From a virus: a stretch of DNA of 64,000 bases. Numbering within the stretch: the first letter of the stretch is position 1; every line of letters starts with the position of its first letter. Shown here one piece after another: positions 33,540-40,685 of the stretch. The position numbers were made by a program, and so were the translations under genes. Under the pieces are notes generated by a model. It saw only the letters and a list, made by a program, of their open reading frames with translations, did not search any database and had not been told where the DNA came from. Location: positions 62,001-126,000 of IMG/VR virus record IMGVR_UViG_3300025012_000029; one strand, given 5' to 3'.

Positions 33540-34463
33540 CTACTCACTTAGTGAATTAATGAGATACTCTAAATCATTATCACTATTAATCTTTAAGGCA
33601 TTTTTCTTTCTTTCGTTGAATTCTTCTTTAAGCATGCTGCCAACGTCCTTAAATAACTTAACATTTATTTTCCAAACTTCTACACCATATGATGCCAAAA
33701 GTAGCATTATTTGTTTTTCTTTTTCTTTGGCATCTGGATCTAAAGCTACAAAAACTTTTGGACAATTAGACACAATTTTCTGAAAAACATATGAATCTTC
33801 GCGCAAAGTTGAACCCAATAAAGGAATTGCGTTTCTTGCCACAATGGCATCAAAGACGCCCTCTACTATTGTAATTGGAGCATCCCAACTTATAAATAAT
33901 TCATTAAAAATAATATCTTTACTCGAAGGCGGATTCAAATATGGAACTTGATGTTCGAGATATGTTCTAGCGACAAAATAATTCACATTTCCATTCATAT
34001 CAAATGATGGAACAATAATCCTGTTTTTATATTTGCCTTCAAGACAAACTCCCATTTTCCACCACAAAACATCATTAAAGGATAATCCTCTATTGTAGAG
34101 ATATTGGCGAGCATGAATAGTTGCCGGGTGTGGCTTTTTTGAAGTTAGAGTGATAAATTCTTTAGGCAATTTAACTTTTTCTTCAACAAAATTATCTTTG
34201 TCCACAATATCAGAAAAATCTACTTTTTCCTCAAATTCGCTCCACGCATTAATTTGTTGTTGATTTCCAAAAGAACGAACGGCAGAAAAAATTGATTTAC
34301 CGGAATAGTTGCAGATCCAGCATTTGAAACAATTCTTGCTCAAAGAAAATGAGAGTTTTTTTTTATGATGTTTACATTTGCTACATGTAAAAAGATATTC
34401 GCCACCAGAACAATAATAAGTTCCAAATATTTCCTCAAGAATTTGAAGTTTCTTCTCAAGCAC
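33540..34463 (-). CDS. DnaG-type DNA primase (zinc ribbon plus TOPRIM)
   Basis: This enzyme makes RNA primers for the lagging strand. The 307-residue protein has a CHC2-like zinc ribbon (Cys27, Cys30, Cys48, Cys51). A primase core follows around residues 115-175 (YLYNRGLSFNDVLWWKMG, RIIVPSFDMNGNVNYFVAR). The TOPRIM fold has VEGVFDAI with Glu201 and Asp205, then VFVALDPDAK with Asp242 and Asp244. It is shorter than DnaG and has no helicase domain, so a separate helicase must be encoded elsewhere. The likely start is GTG at 34463. It lies in the DNA-metabolism island next to the SNase-like nuclease. Confidence 0.88.
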   Translation of the reverse strand: MLEKKLQILEEIFGTYYCSGGEYLFTCSKCKHHKKKLSFSLSKNCFKCWICNYSGKSIFSAVRSFGNQQQINAWSEFEEKVDFSDIVDKDNFVEEKVKLPKEFITLTSKKPHPATIHARQYLYNRGLSFNDVLWWKMGVCLEGKYKNRIIVPSFDMNGNVNYFVARTYLEHQVPYLNPPSSKDIIFNELFISWDAPITIVEGVFDAIVARNAIPLLGSTLREDSYVFQKIVSNCPKVFVALDPDAKEKEKQIMLLLASYGVEVWKINVKLFKDVGSMLKEEFNERKKNALKINSDNDLEYLINSLSE

Positions 34464-34496
34464 TCTAAACCATACTACACAAAAAAGAAAGATGTG

Positions 34497-34892
34497 TCAA
34501 ACCATAAATGGAACAGCAAGTCCTTCTTTCAAAAGAGCATCATTAATACAAATATCATTTCCATCTTTTTCAACAAACACTTTTGCCAAATAACGCCCAT
34601 ATTTATCTTTTTTATCTTTAATAGTTTCTACTCTCAATGGAGCGGAATTGATTTTATCTGGAAATAAAAGAGTTTTGATGAAAACAACAGCTTTGAGTCC
34701 TAAAGCTTTTTCTTCAGCTATTTTTGACTTTTTTCCATGCGTTTCTGCCGTATCTATTCCATATAAACGGAATCTATCAACAAAAGATAAACCAAATCCA
34801 ATTTCTAATTTTAGCTCCAAAGTATCGCCGTCAATAATTCTCAAACAAATCGCTCTGTATTCATAATAAATCTCAGGATTAACATTTTCCAT
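34497..34892 (-). CDS. Thermonuclease (SNase)-like nuclease
   Basis: This 131-residue OB-fold nuclease of the staphylococcal nuclease family has the core motifs CLRIIDGDTLELKL (Asp of DGDT), FRLYGIDTAETHG (Arg and catalytic Glu/Asp region), KDKYGRYLAKV (catalytic Arg in YGRYL) and LLKEGLAVPF. It has no signal peptide, so it acts inside the cell. Phage copies could degrade host DNA or process recombination intermediates; the target is not readable. Its start overlaps the RuvC-like stop by 14 nt. Confidence 0.85.
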   Translation of the reverse strand: MENVNPEIYYEYRAICLRIIDGDTLELKLEIGFGLSFVDRFRLYGIDTAETHGKKSKIAEEKALGLKAVVFIKTLLFPDKINSAPLRVETIKDKKDKYGRYLAKVFVEKDGNDICINDALLKEGLAVPFMV

Positions 34893-35415
34893 AATATTTT
34901 AAATAGCCAGCTTTAGATACAATAAGCGCGTCGGCCATATCAAAATATTCTGGAGATGGATTTCCATGTTTAGTGAATTGAACAATATCGGCAAAATCGG
35001 GTTCAGTTTTCAATAAATGTTCCATCACGCATTTTTTTGCTTTTTCTCCTCTTGGAGCTATAACACCACACAATTTTCTAGCTGAAACAGCAGGAATAAA
35101 TTCTGGAATTATTCCTGTTTCCTCATAAATTATCCAAGATACGATTCCGTTGAACTTAAGCAACATTGAAATTGTTGAAGCAGAACTTTTCCCAGGTGAA
35201 AACATCATCAAAGCTGATTCAATGAAAACTCGATCAAATTCATAAGTTATATGAAGGTGTCTTATTTGATTTTGAATGTATAAAGCTTTTGAAAACAGAT
35301 CTGGAAACTTAGTTTTATTTTTCAGAATAAAGGCATCAGCCTTTATAAATTTACCATTAGTATTTAATATTGCCCAACCAGTTGTTGAAGTTGATACGTC
35401 GATCCCAAGAATCAT
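34879..35415 (-). CDS. RuvC-like Holliday junction resolvase
   Basis: This 178-residue RNase H-fold resolvase has GIDVSTSTTGWAIL (Asp6), VFIESALM (Glu66) and YFDMADALIV (Asp159, Asp162), the four expected acidic metal ligands. It probably cuts four-way junctions and branched replication products before packaging, a job done in T4 by an unrelated enzyme (gp49). It has 2 possible partners in the same operon: the primase and the Mre11/Rad50 pair. Length is normal for the family. Confidence 0.88.
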   Translation of the reverse strand: MILGIDVSTSTTGWAILNTNGKFIKADAFILKNKTKFPDLFSKALYIQNQIRHLHITYEFDRVFIESALMMFSPGKSSASTISMLLKFNGIVSWIIYEETGIIPEFIPAVSARKLCGVIAPRGEKAKKCVMEHLLKTEPDFADIVQFTKHGNPSPEYFDMADALIVSKAGYLKYYGKC

Positions 35416-35432
35416 TTACATAAATATATCAC

Positions 35433-35792
35433 TTATTCATCAGGATTTAAAACAGTACGTTCTTTATTCCATCTCGGAAGACTTCTATATTCAACTGGAA
35501 CACCAAGCTTGTTGGAATGTTCAATTCCGAGCTTCATACCTGGCGAAATTCCCAAGTCATCATAAACGACAGTCTTTTTGGCAACTGTTCTAAACACAAA
35601 TCCTGCTTCGATTCCCAAATTTCGCTCATCACGAATATTATCGTCGAGAACTCCTTCTTGAGTATAGAGAACATGCGATACAAAAGGGGATTCACCCCTC
35701 AAAAGAGAATCTCTCATGGCAGCACGAGCATAACAAAGATTTCTTTGAACGTTGCCAGCGAACGGAGATTCGATCACTACGATTGGTTTCAT
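35433..35792 (-). CDS. DUF4406/nucleoside-deoxyribosyltransferase-like protein (DUF7768-type)
   Basis: This 119-residue protein opens with a Rossmann-like segment (VVIESPFAGNVQRNLCYARA), followed by SHVLYTQEGVLDD, and ends the fold with YDDLGISPGMKLGIEHSNK and YRSLPRW. This is a widespread small phage family related in layout to nucleoside 2-deoxyribosyltransferases and DUF4406. A nucleotide-metabolism or ADP-ribose-type ligand role is suspected for the family but not established. It begins the DNA-metabolism island, with an AAAGG site and a short hairpin upstream. Confidence 0.72.
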   Translation of the reverse strand: MKPIVVIESPFAGNVQRNLCYARAAMRDSLLRGESPFVSHVLYTQEGVLDDNIRDERNLGIEAGFVFRTVAKKTVVYDDLGISPGMKLGIEHSNKLGVPVEYRSLPRWNKERTVLNPDE

Positions 35793-35813
35793 ATTTTTTC
35801 CTTTAAAATCAGA

Positions 35814-35828
35814 ACTGTTTATAACAGT
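35814..35828 (-). promoter_or_regulatory. Short inverted repeat at the tail/DNA-metabolism boundary
   Basis: ACTGTT (35814-35819) and AACAGT (35823-35828) form a 6-bp stem with a 3-nt loop, about 20 nt before the start at 35792 and in the 67-nt gap that separates tail genes from DNA-metabolism genes. It could be a weak terminator or regulator site. Support is limited to the repeat. Confidence 0.28.
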
Positions 35829-35859
35829 AGCAAATAGAAAAAAGAAAGTAAAGTGAATT

Positions 35860-36996
35860 TTACGTATCTATTTTCATTTTTATACTAAATGAGTCCGTCT
35901 CTCTTTTTCTTATCGGCGAGGCCAATTTAGCAATTGCTATTAAATTTCTATCACGATCATATATTCCAACACGAGACAAATATGTGACATTATCAAAACT
36001 TCCGGTAGGCTCTATAAAATTACTTTTCACAATATTTTTTATTTCTATTTTATCACTTTCTCTATATTGCGTTGAACTAGAATGTGGAGTAATAGATCCT
36101 GTTTGTCCATGTTTGAGAAATGTTGGATTATTTGAAAAATTCAATTGCCCTTTTTGTGCGTGAGCAAACATAGTAATAACTGGAGTAAAAGTAGTTCCTT
36201 CAAAATCAATTTCAAAACTCGACGAAGCCACGTTCGTAAGATCGGCAGGAGTTGCTGAACCCGTTGTTCCAAAAAAAGTCCATCTAGGAGATTTAGAAAC
36301 TGGATCATGTATATCATAGCGTTCCTGATGCGATGGATGAATTGTCCAGCTTCCAGTTAAAGAAATAAATCCTTCTCTGTATAGAACAACACCAGCAACG
36401 CTGCCACTATTAGAATCTTGTGGTAGTTTCTGTCTCAATTCTCCATTGCCCTTATCGTCTGTAAGTTCTGCAGCAAGAGTTCCAGTTACATAAAATTTAC
36501 ACGACACACTTCCTTTTCTAATTGAAGAACCATAAAATATAGATGGAACACCGATCAACGTAATCTCTTGAGAGCTTTTATTCCCCAAAGATGATTCATA
36601 TGTAAAGTGTTTACTAAGAGTTTTATTATTGAAAATATTTCTGAGGGCATCAATATGAGACCGAACAACACCAGCAACATATCTATCAATTGAAATGCCA
36701 GCAGCTAATGGATAAGATCCTGTTACAATATCGCCATAAGAAAAATCAGAATTGAATTCAGAAGTGCTAACAGTTTTAAAAGATGTCAATGACCCGTCTT
36801 TTGTAATAAATGGATAGGTGTTTCCTGCTCCAGGAATTGGATGTAGAAATTCATGTATATCAATTTGTCCATTTGGAACAGTAACGGGCAATTGGTTGTT
36901 ATAGTAAATTTGCCCATCATAAATTTTGAAGTTTATGTTTGGATGGGCTTTAATTTGATTATAAAATATATCGTTTTTACCAAATTTGTGGTACAT
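35860..36996 (-). CDS. Virion structural protein, paralogue of the 37298-38386 product
   Basis: This 378-residue protein is likely a tail or baseplate component. Its second half aligns by eye with the neighbouring 362-residue product: GSVAGVVLYREGFISLTGSW against GNCGLVFYQAGIAVLTGS, NPTFL against NPTYL, and the C-terminal GIYDRDRNLIAIAKLASPIRK against GLYSADNELLAVAKLSEPLRK. The two genes are therefore old duplicates. The motif on an internal strand followed by LAIAKL...P-RK appears to be a conserved virion-protein end in large phages, as I recall. The start at 36996 lies 8 nt after an ACTATTTAT motif and has no visible Shine-Dalgarno site. Confidence 0.68.
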   Translation of the reverse strand: MYHKFGKNDIFYNQIKAHPNINFKIYDGQIYYNNQLPVTVPNGQIDIHEFLHPIPGAGNTYPFITKDGSLTSFKTVSTSEFNSDFSYGDIVTGSYPLAAGISIDRYVAGVVRSHIDALRNIFNNKTLSKHFTYESSLGNKSSQEITLIGVPSIFYGSSIRKGSVSCKFYVTGTLAAELTDDKGNGELRQKLPQDSNSGSVAGVVLYREGFISLTGSWTIHPSHQERYDIHDPVSKSPRWTFFGTTGSATPADLTNVASSSFEIDFEGTTFTPVITMFAHAQKGQLNFSNNPTFLKHGQTGSITPHSSSTQYRESDKIEIKNIVKSNFIEPTGSFDNVTYLSRVGIYDRDRNLIAIAKLASPIRKRETDSFSIKMKIDT

Positions 36997-37004
36997 TACT
37001 GGTA

Positions 37005-37013
37005 ATAAATAGT
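37005..37013 (-). promoter_or_regulatory. Intergenic ACTATTTAT motif, copy 3
   Basis: Minus-strand ACTATTTATT lies 8 nt before the ATG at 36996, the same spacing as copy 1 at 8739. It falls just after the stop of the 37015 gene. Function unknown. Confidence 0.35.
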
Positions 37014-37014
37014 T

Positions 37015-37251
37015 CTAGAACTCTTTTACAAAAACAATATTTCCAAGATCCCAGATGCGATCATACCCATTGTTTTGAAGATTTTCCCATTCTGTTAGTG
37101 ATACATCAAAATTTGATATCACATTCTCAAGTTTATGTTTTATTTTAACTTTTTGTTTGAGAGATTTATATGTGAAGATTTCTTCCAAAAAATAGTCTTC
37201 ATTTTGAAGTGCTTCTAAAAATTTATTTCCATTTGCGTAATTCTTTTTCAT
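37015..37251 (-). CDS. Small hypothetical protein
   Basis: This protein has 78 residues from the ATG at 37251; a TTG at 37287 would add 12 residues. It is not recognised. The sequence is charged and helical (KFLEALQNEDYFLEEIF, KQKVKIKHKLENVISNF) and ends WDLGNIVFVKEF. It lies between the two paralogous virion genes, so it may be a tail assembly helper, or merely an unrelated small gene. The ribosome binding site is weak for either start. Confidence 0.5.
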   Translation of the reverse strand: MKKNYANGNKFLEALQNEDYFLEEIFTYKSLKQKVKIKHKLENVISNFDVSLTEWENLQNNGYDRIWDLGNIVFVKEF

Positions 37252-37297
37252 ACCTGTAATATACCACAGGTTCAGAAAGCTTTTCAATGGTTAGAAA

Positions 37298-38386
37298 TTA
37301 ATAATCTAACCTTATTCTTAATGTTAACTCATTTGTTGGGTCTTTACGTAAGGGCTCTGAAAGTTTAGCAACAGCAAGAAGTTCGTTATCTGCTGAGTAC
37401 AAACCGCAAGTTGTTATGTAACTTACGGGCGCATCAAGTGTATTGTTCTTCACAACAATTTTACTACCACTCAGATATGTGGGATTGGCTGAGTAATTAA
37501 AATCATTATTATTAATCCTGCAGAAATGAATCGTCGAATTCAACTCTGTCGTATTATTAAACGATAAATTATACATCCTGTGTCGAAGAGCGTCAGCGGC
37601 GCTAGAAATTGTTGATGTGCGAAATAGAGTATTTACATCTTCTCCAGCAGAATTCATTTGAGCTTTTATTCTCAATTTTCCGTTCGAACCAGTTGTATTT
37701 TCAAAAATAGAGCCAGTAAGAACTGCTATTCCCGCTTGATAAAACACAAGCCCACAATTTCCATTTAATACTGTTGCGCCATAAGAAGCTGAATAAGCTC
37801 CGGCGATGGACGCACTCAAAATTCCATATTCACCTACGGGAGAATTAACTCTAAAATCATTTTGAGCACCAGAATCTGTTATTGTAAACAATGTTTGGAA
37901 TGGAGAAGTCGTTTCATACGTATCAAACGCTCCCAAAACAAGAGAAAATGATCCTTTCTTTATTTCGTCTTTAGAAAGAAGACGTGAAAAGTTTAAGAAA
38001 TAACATTCCTGTATCTTTGTGCCACCAGCAAGTAAATCTCCATCTTCATCCAATAAATTTATACCACCAGTTACATCATGTCCCATCAATATTTGAGACA
38101 TTTGATTATACATGTTTATTTTCTTACTGTTTTGAGAATTAGCACTGCTTGATAAGGCAGAGTTAGAAGAATATCCCATAGTAATATCAAAGATGTGATT
38201 GGAAGAAGCGGAAAGATATGGGTAATCATATACGCTCTGAAAAATTCCGTGAGAATAGTTTTTAATATTAGATTCAGCAGCATATGTTCCAGAAACAATT
38301 GAACCTGTAATAGGAATTGCTTCGTGTAATAGCGTTCTCGTCGAAACGACATCTCCATTAAGGAAGGTCTTAAATACACTGCTCAT
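37298..38386 (-). CDS. Virion structural protein, paralogue of the 35860-36996 product
   Basis: This 362-residue protein is Ser/Gly/Thr-rich and beta-strand-dominated. It begins MSSVFKTFLNGDVVSTRTLL and ends with the shared motif GLYSADNELLAVAKLSEPLRKDP. The central part has DSGAQNDFRVNSPVGEYGIL and an LVFYQAGIAVLTGS strand pair matching its paralogue. It has a strong GAGGAGA site. It is probably a baseplate or tail-shaft associated protein. No enzyme motif is seen, and there is no homology to T4 baseplate proteins that I can recognise. Confidence 0.68.
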   Translation of the reverse strand: MSSVFKTFLNGDVVSTRTLLHEAIPITGSIVSGTYAAESNIKNYSHGIFQSVYDYPYLSASSNHIFDITMGYSSNSALSSSANSQNSKKINMYNQMSQILMGHDVTGGINLLDEDGDLLAGGTKIQECYFLNFSRLLSKDEIKKGSFSLVLGAFDTYETTSPFQTLFTITDSGAQNDFRVNSPVGEYGILSASIAGAYSASYGATVLNGNCGLVFYQAGIAVLTGSIFENTTGSNGKLRIKAQMNSAGEDVNTLFRTSTISSAADALRHRMYNLSFNNTTELNSTIHFCRINNNDFNYSANPTYLSGSKIVVKNNTLDAPVSYITTCGLYSADNELLAVAKLSEPLRKDPTNELTLRIRLDY

Positions 38387-38415
38387 CGAGAATCTCCTCT
38401 TTCCAAATCCTATTA

Positions 38416-39327
38416 TTAAATCTTCTTGGCAAACCTTATAGGTATATCTACACGATATCCTGTTGTTGCCCCTGTTATCCTTGTCATAGAATCAATATAT
38501 TTAACAGACGTGCTATTAATGGTTGCTGTAGATCCCAATTGATCAAACAAGAAGTCGCTTGTGTTTAATTCAATTGAAGATCTCAATTTGAATTTCAAAA
38601 TAGTTCCTCTTGGACCTCTGATTGTTTCGGTACCAGAAGATTCATCTCTCACGGTATTTTCTGACACATACGCAGCATCAGTTCCGAGCGACAAATAATA
38701 GCTAGCAATATTATCATCATCAATAAAACTTATACGAGCCTGACTACCATTATTATCAACAACGCTTGCTAATCTATTGTCTATTTCAATAATGTATTGA
38801 GTTTCAATTAAGTCCGCATCAATTACAAAGGAAGGTGAAATTTCAGTTGTATCCAGTCCTTGATCCAAACGAATAATTGAACCTCCACCGTCACCCGCTC
38901 TAGCACCTTTCATAATGCCTCTGTTATTTGCTCCATTTGCCGATTGAATGAGGGCGTCTTCCGTCTCTTCGTCAACAGCAAGAATAAATGCTCCAGAAGA
39001 ATGTCTGGAACTATCTGTTGGAAGTTCATTTAGTTTTATTATTGGAAGATAGAGAAGATTTGTTCTTGGAATAGAAATTAATTTTGACTGCATTGTGGCA
39101 GTATTGTTTGTAAAAGCTTCCAATATTGGAGTTTGAAGAATATCTAAATCATAATAAGCACTACCAGAAGAATGATTCTTGTTGAAATTCCGATAATTAA
39201 TTTCGTCGTCTCCAAGCGCAAATTTTACAATTTTAAAAGATCCATCTCCCTTAGCAAGTCTAAAACGACCAGTATCAGTAATCGTAGAATCTAGAATTAT
39301 GTCCCCGCTGCTATCAATGAATGCCAT
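38416..39327 (-). CDS. Virion structural protein with an N-terminal domain shared with the 47599-48516 product
   Basis: This 303-residue protein opens MAFIDSSGDIILDSTITDTGRFRLAKG, then FKIVKFALGDDEINY. The product at 47599-48516 opens in the same way (EVLDIEITQYGKYLLSKGQF, then YAFFDTEILYD), so both carry the same N-terminal module of about 50 residues. I recall this opening in tail-region proteins of large phages. The rest is beta-rich and ends YRVDIPIRFAKK. It has an AGAGGAGA site. It is probably a tail or baseplate component. Confidence 0.7.
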   Translation of the reverse strand: MAFIDSSGDIILDSTITDTGRFRLAKGDGSFKIVKFALGDDEINYRNFNKNHSSGSAYYDLDILQTPILEAFTNNTATMQSKLISIPRTNLLYLPIIKLNELPTDSSRHSSGAFILAVDEETEDALIQSANGANNRGIMKGARAGDGGGSIIRLDQGLDTTEISPSFVIDADLIETQYIIEIDNRLASVVDNNGSQARISFIDDDNIASYYLSLGTDAAYVSENTVRDESSGTETIRGPRGTILKFKLRSSIELNTSDFLFDQLGSTATINSTSVKYIDSMTRITGATTGYRVDIPIRFAKKI

Positions 39328-39350
39328 ATAAGTTATTTCTTCTCCTCTTC

Positions 39351-40262
39351 TCAGATAAATAGTACCTTATTACCTTTCTTGGTGTTTTCTTTAGAATCCA
39401 TCGGTCTTAGATTTTCCAAAGACCAGCATTTCAAAAAATTTGGATGGTCCATCGAATCATAAGGAAGAAAACTTTGAGGAATAATATGATCTATGTTCCA
39501 AGTTCTTTTCTCATTATTTAATTTTCCATAATTATCCCAATTCATCCATAACTCAAATTGTTTTTCAATATGTTCTCTCAGTTGTTTTGGCGTATACGGT
39601 AAATACACCCAAATAGAAGAATTATTTTTGCTACCATTATTTTCTTTCAAAACTCTTTGGATAATACTTGAGATGTTATGTGGTAATGGATCTTTCTTAT
39701 GTCTTCTTCTGTCCAATGCTCTTACTTTTTCTCTCCCGATGTCCGAACGTTTATATTCGGCACTTCTTTTTGCTCTGCAATTATTACAGTCGTAAGTAAA
39801 TCCTGTTGGAGAGTATTTATCTTTCGTAAATTCCTCCATTGATTTCTCAATTTTACAAATATAGCATATTTGTTTCTCTGGGGAAGTTTTGTTTTGGGTT
39901 GAATTTTTGTCTCTGCATTTTTTGGAATAAGAAGAACATTTTATTTTATTCTTATTTCTCCATTTTTTATTATATGCTGCGCTTTTTTCCTTGTAAGAAA
40001 ATTTTGCTTTTCTTTGTTCTTTTCGACAAACTTTGCAATGAGGGTCTAGTCCATCATGTCTAGCAGCATTTGGTCCAAACAATGTTTTATCTATAAGGTC
40101 ATCGCACCCGGGACACCATTTTTTATCAGGAGGTAATTCACAACCAAATACTTTCTTGCCTGTGCAGAATTTACACCAAGAATGAAGAGAATTTGGATTG
40201 TCCGAACGCTTACTAAACTCCCAATTCTCCTTTTCTACACGACATCTACTACACTTTTTCAT
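39351..40262 (-). CDS. HNH homing endonuclease with three zinc ribbons
   Basis: This 303-residue protein has three successive cysteine modules: CSRCRVEKENWEF...WCKFC (residues 4-34), CPGCDDLIDKTLF...HCKVC (about 50-79) and CYICKIEKSMEEF...DCNNC (about 137-165). Between them is a Lys-rich stretch. The C-terminus is an HNH nuclease with WNIDHIIPQSFLPYDSM, CWSLENLRPMDSKENTKKGN (about 255-298). The three ribbons probably bind DNA. The gene is inserted between two tail genes and has a weaker ribosome binding site than its neighbours, as expected for a mobile element. It appears complete. Confidence 0.85.
   Translation of the reverse strand: MKKCSRCRVEKENWEFSKRSDNPNSLHSWCKFCTGKKVFGCELPPDKKWCPGCDDLIDKTLFGPNAARHDGLDPHCKVCRKEQRKAKFSYKEKSAAYNKKWRNKNKIKCSSYSKKCRDKNSTQNKTSPEKQICYICKIEKSMEEFTKDKYSPTGFTYDCNNCRAKRSAEYKRSDIGREKVRALDRRRHKKDPLPHNISSIIQRVLKENNGSKNNSSIWVYLPYTPKQLREHIEKQFELWMNWDNYGKLNNEKRTWNIDHIIPQSFLPYDSMDHPNFLKCWSLENLRPMDSKENTKKGNKVLFI
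39355..39363 (-). promoter_or_regulatory. Intergenic ACTATTTAT motif, copy 4
   Basis: Minus-strand ACTATTTATC overlaps the last codons of the HNH gene, about 30 nt before the next tail gene at 39327. It is identical to the three other exact copies. Because it is coding here, it may be coincidental or a landing site. Confidence 0.28.
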
Positions 40263-40287
40263 GAACCCAATTCTACTATATTATTAT

Positions 40288-40656
40288 TCAGTATTCAGTC
40301 GTTTTCCTAACCGGATTCCACAAAGTTCCTCCACCAAAACCATGTTCGAGTCCTAAATTCTTTTCTAGTATTAAAATATCGTTGTTATTCTTTGCCACAA
40401 TTGGAAGATCTTCTCTTTTGGTGACAACTTGATACACCTTGAGTATTTTTTTATTATTTTTATCATATGATATTTCTGCATCCCATATTAAGCGTCCTCC
40501 ATTTGTAAAGAACCTTATGAATGGTGCCTGTGTTTTTTCTAATTCACTAACAATAACTGACTCTATATTGGCATCAAATGACTCTTGAGAATTTTCAACT
40601 GAAAATAATCCGTCTTCAACAATCAAATCTTTTGTTATTACATTTTCAACAATCAT
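40288..40656 (-). CDS. Small tail-region hypothetical protein
   Basis: This 122-residue protein is not recognised. It is probably a compact beta-sandwich (FIRFFTNGGRLIWDAEISYD, KILKVYQVVTKRED) with a conserved-looking C-terminus LEHGFGGGTLWNPVRKTTEY. It has an AGAGAAG site at 40656. It lies immediately downstream of the 1003-residue structural gene and upstream of the HNH gene, so it was once adjacent to the next tail gene. Most likely it is a small baseplate or tail-tip protein. Confidence 0.6.
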   Translation of the reverse strand: MIVENVITKDLIVEDGLFSVENSQESFDANIESVIVSELEKTQAPFIRFFTNGGRLIWDAEISYDKNNKKILKVYQVVTKREDLPIVAKNNNDILILEKNLGLEHGFGGGTLWNPVRKTTEY

Positions 40657-40685
40657 ATTATATTATTTCTTCTCTTTCCGAAAGA

